The notes below the pieces were generated by a model. The model did no database searches. It saw nothing but the letters and a program-made list of their open reading frames with translations, and was not told where the DNA came from. Shown here one piece after another: positions 1 to 9,909 of a stretch of 64,000 nucleotides of DNA. Position 1 is the stretch's first letter. Each line of letters starts with the position of its first letter. The translations under genes and the position numbers were made by a program. The DNA comes from Cladocopium goreaui (Eukaryota > Sar > Dinophyceae > Suessiales > Symbiodiniaceae), in NCBI GenBank assembly GCA_947184155.2, contig CAMXCT020000125.1:558001-622000 (forward strand), written 5' to 3'.

Positions 1-54
1 CCCACGGTAAAAACAATGCAAAATATAAAGAAAAAAACGCAAAGGGTTTTGGAG

Positions 55-641
55 ATAAAATCCAAAGGCTTGAGATAACCCAACGAGTGATCAGAAAGAA
101 TATGTTAGAGAGAATCCCTGGGCCCGAGAAGCACATGCCAAAAGTGTCTTCAAGATAAAAACCAAGGGCCCAAGATCCAAGCCAATGCCTGATGACAACG
201 CCTGATGTTCCCGATTGCTGGATGATGCCAGCTCGTGCCGAGCGACGCGTGCCCCCTTTTCCGTCTTTCCCAAATTGCTCCCGTTGTTCGGCCTCTATTG
301 TCCCACTTTTGGTTTTTCAGATGAGTCCAGTCCAAAACCACATTCAGGGCAACTGCCATGGGTGAAACCATGGTTGTCGCAGCAGACAGAATTGGCTTGG
401 TGCTTCAGATTGCGGACACCAAACTTGGAGCTGATGGAGTGCAAGTCACGCTGACAGCGAAAGCACTTGAAGTAGTGAAACATGCCCATGAATGGACCAG
501 CTGGCCCAAAGCCTTGCATGGGACCAAAGAAATAAAATCCAAGGTCTGACAAACAAGCATAGATATATCATAGAAATAAAATCCCTTGGTCTAGCATCCA
601 ACATCTTCTCATTGTTTGAAGCCGTGCTCTGGATAAAATCC
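55..641 (+). repeat. Dispersed short motif ATAAAATCC, five copies
   Basis: The nonamer ATAAAATCC (one copy ATAAAAACC) occurs at 55, 155, 532, 576 and 633. Most copies are followed by AAGG or a near match, so the unit is longer than nine bases. Spacing is irregular (about 100, 377, 44 and 57 bases). No coding region explains it. It could be a worn satellite or remains of a short interspersed element. Nothing else is recognised in 1-690. Confidence 0.4.
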
Positions 642-791
642 ATGGGTCAAACATCAAATTTTCCCTGGCTGAAATCCCTAAACAGGTTTGAAGACTTTAA
701 CTCGAGGCTCCAGCCTAGGGATTTTAGCCAGGAATAACCGACGGGTGTTTTCTATAGCCTTCGGGACGAGGAGAATGTTCTTAGGGAGCGT

Positions 792-1148
792 TTGGATCGT
801 AGGCAACGTATCAGTTGGGTCAAGAGTCAAAAGAAGGAAACTGAGACCTCCGAGGGACATTTGTCCGAAAGTGTCAATTTTGTTAACGAGATGAAATCTT
901 CGTCTTTGCATGACTATTGGACGTGGGGATCCAAGACTGAATTGATTCGAGTACATCAAAAACCCAGAACTGTGAGGTTTACACCTATTGGGATTGCTGA
1001 TTGCCCTGTGGATATCAGAAAACTTAGTGCTCGTAGGGTTACTAGGTTTGGGGATAATAGGGTGGAAAGTGACTACTGGGTTGGAACTCGAGCTTTTCAG
1101 AAACAGGATCGTCCTTGGACCGGCTCCACCAGCTTCTTCTTGATTTGA
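792..1148 (+). pseudogene. Copia-type gag-pol remnant
   Basis: This 118-codon open frame has the look of a conserved stretch found in pol proteins of dinoflagellate copia-like elements. In order it shows an R-x-H-x-K-P-R segment, F-T-P followed by a CPV-type box, an R-R-V-T segment, a V-x-x-D-Y-W pattern and a final W-T-G-x-T-x-F box. That spacing is what I recall from such proteins; it was not aligned here. No integrase, RT or RNase H motif, and no LTR, is visible beside it, so it is an isolated fragment. An overlapping minus-strand ORF (1157-678) has no such pattern and is treated as its shadow. Confidence 0.45.
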
Positions 1149-1384
1149 TACCTCCAATTAAGTTTTGATGGAGTTTTGGAAATGAGAACGTGTGTCAAAC
1201 TCTCCTGAGTTGCAGCTGGATTGAGCCTTTTGGTCTCGTCGACCGTCCTCGACCGTGGCCCTTTTTCCGCTTCACAGAGGTGGGTGGGCAGTGGAGTCAC
1301 ATGGCTCGGCATTGGTGAAGGAAAACAGCAAAGCAGGGCTTTGCTTAGGGTCAGGGAAACCCCAAAACTCCAGGGTGAGATTCA

Positions 1385-1620
1385 CAATATATATACACAC
1401 TACTTACATATATATATATATATATACACACGCACATTTATATATATATATATATACATAACTTATCTATAGGGACCATCACCATCTCGGGGGGGATTGG
1501 GGGGACCACCAGACGCTGGGCCATATATATGTATGCATAGCTATATCTTATTATCTATATATCTATCTATCTATCTATCTATCTATATATATATATATAG
1601 AGTAGTATAATAGTATCACA
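1385..1620. repeat. TA, CA and TCTA microsatellites
   Basis: Runs of TATATA with interspersed CACA occupy 1385-1465. An ATCT/TCTA tetranucleotide run is at about 1550-1580 and a TA run follows to about 1602. From 1620 to 2170 no gene or structured repeat was recognised. Confidence 0.85.
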
Positions 1621-2171
1621 TATCTGAAAACGATAGTTGCTCATTACCCGCTATATTTTTCACTAGCATGATCCCTGCATAGCTATGTAGCCTTGGATAA
1701 ACATTTGATTTTCTCGGCATCTAGCGCCATGCGCTTTGGCCCTGCGCCTGAAGACCTTGAAGGGTCGCGGCTGGCGAGGTCGTGACAGAAGTAGACTTCT
1801 GGACGTTGGCGGTCCCCTGCACTCCCGCACTGGAGTATAGCGGGCGAAACTCTTAACGCAGCAAAGTGACATAAAATTACATGGTTGCACCGTGTTGCAC
1901 CCTACATCTTGCAATGACAACACCAATGACCGCCAATGACACCTTGACACCAAAATGTTGCAAAGTTTGATAAAAGTGTCAAAGAATGCAGGCATGTCGC
2001 GTCCTGAAATCCCAGAACAGCACTGGAGATCACCTAAATGGATCCAAATGGAACATCAGCAAACATTGAAGGTCAAGTGTTCCGCTGAACAACAATGCCA
2101 CAAATGCCATAAATTCTGGTGCTGCGGTCGAGGTGCACAAGTCAACGCCACTCCGCTGACATCCATCAACC

Positions 2172-2666
2172 TAAACAAGTGCGGCCGAGAGAAGAGGGAT
2201 CCCCGTTATGGCAATTATGGTGCACTTTAGGTTTTTTTTGGATATGCTGCCCCTTGATGACCATGAATCTGCTACGATAGTTCCTGTGAACGAAATCCAT
2301 GCTCCAAAGCAGGAAATGCTTCAATCCGAACCGATTCAGAACAAAAACAACCAAAACTTTGGTGCGGTTCAATCCTGAAAAAAATCTATTTTTTTTTCCC
2401 AAATCAGAAGTCTACCCCAGCAATGGTCCAAATCGCAGCCGAGCAACACTTGAATGGTGGCACCTGCATGTGCTGGATCCACACCAAGTTGGCTCAAAAA
2501 GAGAGGCAAGGCAGCTCCCAGGGCAGTCGATGTGAATACAATCACCAGCCTCGAACAGACTCAAACACACATTTTGTCCTACACGGATATCCCAACTGAC
2601 TGCAATGTTCATGTGGAAAATGAAGTTTAAACCAGAAACATTTATGGTTTTTTTCATAATGTTCAA

Positions 2667-2697
<31 letters not shown>

Positions 2698-4092
2698 CAC
2701 ACACACATTGCGTCAGTTTTGCTCAGTTTTTGCGATCAACTCATCAATTCTGCCAAGCCACATGGACAAACAAATAGCAATACATTCAGCCCCATAGACC
2801 TGAAAAAAAATGACTTCAAACAAGGGCAAAATCGAAGATTTTTTGATTTTTTGAGAGAATGATAGCACTGTGTCTCGATAGACGTGAATAGAGAGTGTAT
2901 CAATATCATCCAATTGAATCTGACCCCCTGTCAACATGTTTTATCCACGGGCCTTCAAATATGTTTTAGTTTAGTTTTTTAAACAACATGTGCAAAGAAT
3001 CATTTGGTTTTGCAGTTTTTCATTGTTTTTTTGTTTTTGCCATGTTTTTCATGACACCAATCCCAGAGCCTTAAAAATTGCACAACGCAAAAATGCGGCT
3101 CCAAAGAGGACCGCAGCCAGTTTGGCACCCACCAAGATCTCGGGTATTATGATCCGACGAAATGTCAAGGCATCCACTTTGTCAGATTTTTTCGAACGAA
3201 ACGTAGCATGCGTAGCCAAAGCAAGGCGTCTCACCACCAGGACGGTACTTTGACCGCCAGCATTTCCACCAGCTCCAACCAACATGGTCAGGAAATAGAT
3301 CACTGTTGGATGTGATTTGATGAGAAACCTGCGACAAGGATTGGAATCTGTCCCGCCGCAAAGGCATAAAAAATGAACCTAAAAATAAAATGCGAGATCG
3401 TTTCAATCCAAGGCTCTCGAATCCTTAGATGAATGACTGAAATGCAAGCATAACGCATGAAAGACACATTTGACAGTGTTATATAAATTTGTGTCTTGCA
3501 TTTGACACCTGTCTTCATGCCCCAAGGGTCGCTGAAGAATAAACGAAGAACTCGACTGGCAAAGCAAAAGCAGGACCAACCAGCCAGCACGATGCCAAAA
3601 TATGTGCAAACCTGCCGTTCCTTTTTCCTGGGAACCACAATTTGTTTGAGTTTTGGGAACAAATTGTGTTTCACACATAAAACAAAACAAAATAAACACG
3701 GTGTTTTCCCATGTCCTCTTCTGCCTCTTGCAAGGAGACAGACCTTCACAGGTTCCGCTTTGTTCCGAACAAAATGCAACAATTCACTCAAATTCAGAAG
3801 CGTTCGATCTGTGGTGGGATCGCTTGCGTTGTTTCAAAAAAATGCAAGGCCTGGCATTTGGTGATTTTTCACGTCTTGCCCGGCCACGATTGCGCATTTC
3901 CAGATCATCATCTGCGGATGTGGGACCTCAAATTGAATGAAATTGTCCCTATTCCAATTCAAGCCTCGTTAACCAATTTGCAAAGAAAAAAATTGACTGC
4001 ACACACCTTGGCTCCGGACCTACATCAGGCGCAAATTCGGCCAGCAGACCCAATTCCTCCTCTTCGTCAGTGCCCATGGCACGCCATCCCAT
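2172..4092 (-). CDS. MgtE-type Mg2+ transporter, multi-exon host gene
   Basis: Six exons on the minus strand splice into one frame: 4092-4020, 3926-3873, 3611-3509, 3328-3070, 2799-2759 and 2549 to about 2440. They encode an MgtE membrane domain: a first helix reading AGWLVLLLLCQSSSSFIL, the family hallmark MLVGAGGNAGGQSTVLVVRR, a PEILVGAKLAAVLFGAAF helix, then LGAALPLF and GVDPAHAGATIQV. This family moves Mg2+ across membranes. The predicted start (ATG 4092, or 4077) leaves only a short acidic N-terminus, with no MgtE_N or CBS domain. Introns 1-3 have GT donors; introns 4 and 5 need GC donors (3069, 2758), a known dinoflagellate habit. The last exon is uncertain; a frame ending in TIIAITGIPLLSAALV and a stop at about 2172 is the best candidate. 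The exon model was built by hand. Confidence 0.75.
2668..2708. repeat. CA/TA microsatellite inside an intron
   Basis: An ACACAC run, a TATATA run and a second ACACAC run lie between MgtE exons 5 and 6, inside the predicted intron 2758-2550. Confidence 0.8.
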
Positions 4093-4685
4093 GATGATAT
4101 GTGTTTCGCTGTCGAAGGATTTCGCTGACGTAGTGTGTCCCTCTGCGTTGTCAAAAAAAACATTCCAACAGTCACATTTTTCCCACAATGGTGTACTGAA
4201 CTACCCATCAAAATGAGATATGCTTAAACCAATAGACACTGTCGTACCATATGACATGTGCCGGCCCAAGTGGACAATGACAAAACCACTATGGAAACGT
4301 CGCCCAAACCAAGAATATATAGTCACGCATGAACAAATTAACATGTTTGTGCAGACATGTGTACAGTTCGTCCACACACAAATAATCATCGAACTGGAAA
4401 CATCATGGGTGAGGGTGTTTTGCCCGATTTTCTTCCAACAATCACTCACATATTTTCCGCGCGTCTACTTGCAAACAATTGGTTCCGGATGAATTGAAAG
4501 ACGTCAATTCAAACAAAATTTTGGGTGACAACCAATGTATATGCCAGGACATTATATATATAAGATAAAAAATATTGCTCATATCATTTCTAATTATTGT
4601 GAGCGGGAGCGCGCTTTTCTCGAACCACAATGGGCCTCAAGATACGTACATGGATTTTCCATGTCACTTGAATGAAACTTGTTTA

Positions 4686-5011
4686 AATCAGTGCCTACGC
4701 CGCCACGCTATCAATACCTCCTTGTTACAGGTGCAAAAACACGCACCAAACCAAACCATGTAAAAACACTAAAAAGGGTGACATGGAATCAATGCTGGAC
4801 TCAGCGCAACAGGCACCCTTTTTCCTTTTGCGATGCAACTCGGGGAAGTCCAAGTGCCATGCAAGCCAAGGCCATCTCTGTAGCCATTCATCATGGACCC
4901 CATTGGTCCTCAATACATTCACCATCCATTCATGGTATCTTGTTTGGCACCAAAGGCATTTGGTGACACGGTTGTGCCACCATCTTTTGCCACAGATACA
5001 TCTCTGCTCCC
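4686..5011 (-). repeat. Split direct repeat B2 of element 1
   Basis: 326 bases matching 6170-6495. This is the downstream terminus of the element on the minus strand. The match stops at 4686 and at 5011, which fixes the outer boundary. Confidence 0.9.
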
Positions 5012-5038
5012 GTTCGCTGTGCGCAAGGTGTCTGCAAG

Positions 5039-5773
5039 TCAATACCATGCGACGAGTTCGCCATCTGCATTGCGCATGACCATGGTGTCAGTCGCTGCAG
5101 GCTGAGTTGAAGCTGCAGAAGGTGCTGCAGCTGTATGGGCAACAGGCGGGTCAAGGGCCACAGGTGTTGCCGGTGCGGGGAGCAGCGACTGCAGGCGCTG
5201 TTTCATCCGCAACATCGATTCGCAAGTGCGAAACAGCAAAAGGGAATCAAGGAGCATGGTATTGAACTCTGTATGCAAGACGGTGTCATACTCTTCGGTA
5301 AACCACTGGTGAAAACTTTCAAGCGGTGCAATTGCCTGGAATATGTAGGTCGCGGACTCGTCGAAGTTGTCCAGGAGCACATCAGATAACGGCCTTGGTG
5401 ACGGTGGGAGCGTTATGTGAAGCTCTGTTTCTGGAGGTTGGTTCGGCCACAGTGTTCGCTCAAGCATGAATATGCTCTGCGAAAGCTGCGACCACAATGC
5501 CCACATGCTATCCATATACTTTGCACGTCCCACCTGTTGGAGCAACAGTTTGGCTGCTGACACAATTTTGTCGAAGGCCAGCAAGCGCTGTTCTTGAAGG
5601 TTCTGAGCCATCTGGAGATTGTGGTGGATCGGTTCCAAAAACCGAAACGCAATACTGATTGCTGCCGTAAATCCGACTATGTTCTCAGGTGCCATCAGGA
5701 GGCAGCGGATGATATGGACGGTTCGGTAATGAACTGTTTTGGCGGCTGCAGGGATCAGGAAAGGTGGCAGCAA
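5039..5773 (-). CDS. Extra ORF between repeats A2 and B2, unknown function
   Basis: An uninterrupted frame of 244 codons; an internal methionine at about residue 27 (MAPENIVGF) is an equally good start. The first 150 residues look mostly helical, with many leucine, glutamine and aromatic residues. A proline-rich patch (LPPSPRPLSD) sits mid-way, and the C-terminal 45 residues are rich in Ala, Pro and Thr. No catalytic motif, signal peptide or clear membrane segment is visible and I do not recognise the family. Its place is telling: it fills the only unique DNA between A2 and B2 (5810-5012), so it is carried by the element rather than by the host. The decayed second element has no counterpart. 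It could be an accessory structural protein or a captured host fragment. Confidence 0.6.
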   Translation of the reverse strand: MLPPFLIPAAAKTVHYRTVHIIRCLLMAPENIVGFTAAISIAFRFLEPIHHNLQMAQNLQEQRLLAFDKIVSAAKLLLQQVGRAKYMDSMWALWSQLSQSIFMLERTLWPNQPPETELHITLPPSPRPLSDVLLDNFDESATYIFQAIAPLESFHQWFTEEYDTVLHTEFNTMLLDSLLLFRTCESMLRMKQRLQSLLPAPATPVALDPPVAHTAAAPSAASTQPAATDTMVMRNADGELVAWY

Positions 5774-5810
5774 GTGTCTGTTTTTTGGGTGGGAACGCCA
5801 GTGGGGTGGG

Positions 5811-6167
5811 CGTCGAAAAATTTTCTAACCCTTGAATGGAAAAGGCAACTTGAGACACCAAAGTCAACATGTGCATGAAAACCATTGTGAGTTGCCAACA
5901 CAGGAGTTTCTGGAGAACCTGTCATTTGTTGCACATACGAAAAGATTCTGCTTCCGCAAATAAGTCACAGGAGTAAACATTTCTTGCATTCTGAAATGAA
6001 GTTTCCACAAAAGGAGTATGACATCGAAGGTGGATGGTACACCAAATTCGTTTAACTGGGACAAGGTCAAATTACATTTTGGAGATAGCGTGGCTAAAAG
6101 TTTATGGGGTTATAAACTTTTCTGCGGCATATGATTTAAGGCACTATCAACACGTTGACCGTTTGCT
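5811..6167 (-). repeat. Split direct repeat A2 of element 1
   Basis: 357 bases matching 13895-14251. It lies two bases from B1, as the internal B1-A2 junction of split-direct-repeat elements does. A 68-codon ORF inside both copies is a passenger of the repeat. Confidence 0.9.
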
Positions 6168-6169
6168 TC

Positions 6170-6495
6170 AATCAGTGCCTACGCCGCCACGCTATCAATA
6201 CCTCCTTGTTACAGGTGCAAAAACACGCACCAAACCAAACCATGTAAAAACACTAAAAAGGGTGACATGGAATCAATGCTGGACTCAGCGCAACAGGCAC
6301 CCTTTTTCCTTTTGCGATGCAACTCGGGGAAGTCCAAGTGCCATGCAAGCCAAGGCCATCTCTGTAGCCATTCATCATGGACCCCATTGGTCCTCAATAC
6401 ATTCACCATCCATTCATGGTATCTTGTTTGGCACCAAAGGCATTTGGTGACACGGTTGTGCCACCATCTTTTGCCACAGATACATCTCTGCTCCC
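6170..6495 (-). repeat. Split direct repeat B1 of element 1
   Basis: 326 bases matching 4686-5011. It begins 15 bases after the RT/RNase H ORF stop. With A2 it forms the internal junction thought to serve as template for completing the element ends. Confidence 0.9.
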
Positions 6496-6510
6496 CGAAT
6501 TGACCGCATG

Positions 6511-9500
6511 CTAGGGATCATCCCCTGCCACATTATGGGTGAGCTTGCTAAGGCAGTGGGACACTGTCACATCTACAAGGAGGCTAGGAAGGAATTTTGC
6601 TGGGACCTCAGCTAGACTACCCCGGGATGGTCCATCTGCTATGTTACTGGCTGACGGGACTCGAGCATACCAAGCAACAAGGCTCAACTCATCCTCAAGA
6701 TGGAGTATTAAGGAAATGAGCTCTTTGCCTAGAGAGGTACGAGCGGAACCACTTATGCAAACATCTCTCGTAGAATTATTATCAATATACCCGACTACCG
6801 GGCGGTTCCTTATGTGCTTTTTCCAGAGCGTTAATGCAACCAACAAAGCAAGCATTTCGGCTTCAAAGATGACTGTGCTCTTACCAGGAAATCCTAAGGC
6901 AGTCAGGTGCTCAGGCTTCAGCTTCAAGGAAAAAGCAGACAGGTATCTGCCAGCGCAATCAACCAAAACACCACCCAATCCACCAGGCCAAGCGTCGTCA
7001 TCAGGAGAAAAAGAAGCATCCGTAAAAATGAAAAACGGGGCATCCCAACTGGCCGTGATTTCACGCGGTTTCGAGTTCACCAGGCACGTTCTGAAAACTT
7101 CCAGGGCATCCACAGTCTTGTCACTAAGTATCTCTTCCGAAGAGCCATAAGCATGGTTGGTTACTGCTGCAAGGCACAACTTTGCTGCACGGCCCCACAT
7201 CTGAGCTTTAGCAAATTGCATTCGGCCTCTCAGCACCAACGCATCTTGTTTGCGAAGTCTGCCAGCTGACAGTATCCTACTGATGGTGTCAAGGAGCTCC
7301 CTGGTACGTTTCTCAGTGTTTGCAAAAGACACCACGCCTGAAAGCCAACGTTCGCAGCTTATCTCAATCCCCAGAGCTTTGAAGCGAACATCAAACGGCA
7401 AGTCTTTATCGCCTAGGGCAACCGACCAACCTAGTAGCTTGAAAAACTGGAGGGCAGCAATGGAGACAAGAGGACATTCAGGCTCGCGCGCCAGGGTTAT
7501 GAAGTCGTCGAAGAAATTGCTCCATGTCAAATGCAAGGCTTTGCAACCCAGCCAGCATAGGGAGTGTGCGACACGCAGGAACCCATAAACGCTCTTGCTA
7601 GCACCAAATGGCAACGCCCTCATAGCAAAGATCTTTGCACTTCCGGTGTTAGGGTCGTACACTGCAATATAGGAGACCCACTTGGCTCCAGGGGACACCC
7701 CTAGCTGTCGATAGGCAGCCGACAGGTCAATGGTTTTTCCCATCCACCGGTGGCCATCACCAATCTTCAGGAGCTCCATGCACAATGCAGCAACTACGTC
7801 CAAAGTGTGGAGTTTGGATGCAGTCTCCACTTGGACTGTGTCGTTAACACAGGAAGCTGAGAAGTCGTCAATGAGCCGCACCTTCAGTGAGTCGCCAGAC
7901 GACTGTTTTATACCAAAACGCCGGCTGACCACGGCGGAATCAGGGAGGCTGTCGGGCTCAAAGGGGCCTTCCAGCCACCCACACTCCAGCTCCTCAAGGG
8001 TTTTGTCAAAAACTGTTGAATCAATCTCTGCATCACCCGAAGACTTGACCGTCCGTAGTAAGGCAACCCTGGAGGCTTTCGCGGTTTGTGCCAGTTCTGA
8101 CACCGATAGCTTTGCGGGTTTGAAGCAAGGGTCAAACGCGGCGACCGTGGAAACAGGGCCCGCCAAATCAACCCCAGCAACAACTTCGTCAAACACTTCA
8201 CAGTCTGGGTAACCATAATGGTGCAGCATCTCTTTCCAAAGGAGCAACCTTTTAGGCGCGAGAATCTGCTGTAGGGACACAGGAAGACAACTCTTCAAGG
8301 CAACCTCCTCACCGCAAAGAGACCTTCCTCTTTCTAACCAATAGACAAGAGCAGCATGGCGGCGCTTTGCCAACTCACCCATGGACAAGTTGGCAACACA
8401 CTGGACAGCCTCATGCAATGGGCCTGGCAGCCTTGCAGATTTTCCAACCGGGTGTCCGGCTTCAACTGCTGCGCGCACGAACTGCTCTCCCGTGCGATAC
8501 ACCCCAAAGTAGGCAACTTGCTGATTCTGCGGAAGTTGTGGAGCCACTGGGTTGGACTCAACCTCATTAGGGTTATCAAGCCTATTACTGGGGTGGTCGT
8601 GTTCAGGCCTACCACAAGGATTATTTACACCCGGGTTACCATTATCTTTATCATTTTTACCCCCATATAACCGCAATGGTGGGCGACGAAGCAGGCGCGC
8701 TCCAGAGGGCACATGGTGCATGGGTTGCTTTAGTTGCTGACCAGGCAAAACAGGCAAGGTATGTTCTGGGATACTGAGGCACAACACATGGGAGTATTCT
8801 GACAGCAGTGGTGGCAATTTGCTAGCCTTTGGCTGCGATCCGACTACCGACCGGAGATAGTGGTACGACATGGCCTCGGGTTCTGTGAACTCAATTGCCG
8901 GAGGGCTCCAACCGCGTCTCAACAATTCTTGTGCAATGCAAAAGGCGATTGTATATGCAAGGAGCGGTGGATAGGCTGTCTCTTCTGAGGTCGAAAATTT
9001 TTGTTTGTCAGGCTGATCATGATTGCGAACCATGCCCCATGGTTTATGTGTGTGGGTCTTACTGATGCCAGGACAAATCTTACAGAGGCTGAGAAGAGAT
9101 TTGGTGTTATGGGCTAACACTGTCCATTTTGGCCTATCCGAGCCGTAGGCACACGCCTGGTGAGCCGTATAGTGCAGTTTTTTCCGCAATGGTGCGAAAA
9201 GTGTCGTACGCCAGTAAAGGGACGAACGTGGGTTTTCCACCACAACAATCATGCCATGTTCAATGCAAAACAAACAAATGTCAGAAATGAACTTGTAAAG
9301 TGTGTTGGCGGACCAGACCCGCCTACGGTTCAAGTAGCTCATGTGGTCGACTCCATCAGGCTGGTTCTCGGACCTCAAAGGTTGAGGACCGGCTATTTTA
9401 ACCCCGTTTGGCAATGTCACAGGAATCCCACGTGCTCTACTACAAGTACCGCAAGGCGGAGCACAAAATACCCCCATGCAGCTTGGTGATCGTATCCAGG

Positions 9501-9843
9501 ACCAGCAAAGTTGTTGGCCCTCTTCTGAAGTAAGGTCTGCCACAAGAATTTTTCCAGCATTTTTCTGCCTCTTGTGGTCCACTCCAAATGAGGCCGAGAG
9601 TCCTAGAGATTGCAAACAGGATGTCACGCGAGCAGACCCCGCGCAAATCTCCACTATAAATGGCTCCTTGGGCATGGGCTTACCAACTGAAAAATTGCAA
9701 AAGGAAGTTGACTGAGCTTCGCCAGTGTCACTTGAAGGCGGCACACTCTTCGGCGGCAACTGATCAAGTGTTGTTTCGGGCTGTGGAGAATTGCATTGTA
9801 GACCCCTTGGGGGTTCGTTGTGCCCAGCGGGTCGAGTCTCCAA
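6511..9843 (-). CDS. Methyltransferase-like / reverse transcriptase / RNase H polyprotein
   Basis: An intact 1110-codon frame. Residues about 62-310 are cytosine-C5-methyltransferase-like: motif I as IVEICAGSA (63-71), motif IV as APPCGTCSRAR with the cysteine at 131, motif VI as ENPRSSLYW (203-211), and a DRPKW box near 237. No target-recognition domain is evident. A low-complexity linker (about 380-445) follows. RT motifs are RLIDDFSAS (656-664), IDLSAAYR (705-712), LPFGA (744-748) and FFDDF (777-781). RNase H shows FTDAS (940-944), EAE near 995, YIDNN (1019-1023) and a closing NIADGPSR. The frame has no ATG at its start; it continues upstream to the gag stop in the same frame (TGA at 9909-9907), so it is probably made as a gag readthrough product. 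It would copy element RNA; the role of the methyltransferase-like part is unknown. Confidence 0.9.
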   Translation of the reverse strand: METRPAGHNEPPRGLQCNSPQPETTLDQLPPKSVPPSSDTGEAQSTSFCNFSVGKPMPKEPFIVEICAGSARVTSCLQSLGLSASFGVDHKRQKNAGKILVADLTSEEGQQLCWSWIRSPSCMGVFCAPPCGTCSRARGIPVTLPNGVKIAGPQPLRSENQPDGVDHMSYLNRRRVWSANTLYKFISDICLFCIEHGMIVVVENPRSSLYWRTTLFAPLRKKLHYTAHQACAYGSDRPKWTVLAHNTKSLLSLCKICPGISKTHTHKPWGMVRNHDQPDKQKFSTSEETAYPPLLAYTIAFCIAQELLRRGWSPPAIEFTEPEAMSYHYLRSVVGSQPKASKLPPLLSEYSHVLCLSIPEHTLPVLPGQQLKQPMHHVPSGARLLRRPPLRLYGGKNDKDNGNPGVNNPCGRPEHDHPSNRLDNPNEVESNPVAPQLPQNQQVAYFGVYRTGEQFVRAAVEAGHPVGKSARLPGPLHEAVQCVANLSMGELAKRRHAALVYWLERGRSLCGEEVALKSCLPVSLQQILAPKRLLLWKEMLHHYGYPDCEVFDEVVAGVDLAGPVSTVAAFDPCFKPAKLSVSELAQTAKASRVALLRTVKSSGDAEIDSTVFDKTLEELECGWLEGPFEPDSLPDSAVVSRRFGIKQSSGDSLKVRLIDDFSASCVNDTVQVETASKLHTLDVVAALCMELLKIGDGHRWMGKTIDLSAAYRQLGVSPGAKWVSYIAVYDPNTGSAKIFAMRALPFGASKSVYGFLRVAHSLCWLGCKALHLTWSNFFDDFITLAREPECPLVSIAALQFFKLLGWSVALGDKDLPFDVRFKALGIEISCERWLSGVVSFANTEKRTRELLDTISRILSAGRLRKQDALVLRGRMQFAKAQMWGRAAKLCLAAVTNHAYGSSEEILSDKTVDALEVFRTCLVNSKPREITASWDAPFFIFTDASFSPDDDAWPGGLGGVLVDCAGRYLSAFSLKLKPEHLTALGFPGKSTVIFEAEMLALLVALTLWKKHIRNRPVVGYIDNNSTRDVCISGSARTSLGKELISLILHLEDELSLVAWYARVPSASNIADGPSRGSLAEVPAKFLPSLLVDVTVSHCLSKLTHNVAGDDP

Positions 9844-9901
9844 AGGAGCTATTGCTTCACAATCGTCAACCCTACGTTTCTTTGTTGCTGGTCCACATTG
9901 A

Positions 9902-9909
9902 TCTAGTCA
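9902..9909 (-). promoter_or_regulatory. Candidate UGA-CUAG readthrough site between gag and RT
   Basis: On the minus strand the gag frame ends TCT-TGA-CTA-GAT and the same frame runs on without another stop through the 1110-codon ORF. UGA followed by CUAG is an established high-efficiency readthrough context in other eukaryotes and viruses. The second element has TCT-TGA-CAA at the equivalent point, also in frame with the methyltransferase-like ORF. Confidence 0.55.

Noticed and set aside
2480-2493. TTGGCTCAA, another partial spliced-leader match
   Set aside because: Only nine bases, and within a coding exon of the MgtE gene on the other strand.
3300-3791. 163-codon minus ORF resembling a multi-pass membrane protein
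   Set aside because: It is an out-of-frame reading across MgtE exons 3 and 4 and the intron between them.
5811-6167. Treating the 357- and 326-bp repeats as LTRs
   Set aside because: Their order A-B-A-B with genes between the first A and first B, the tyrosine recombinase, and no target duplication fit split direct repeats, not LTRs.
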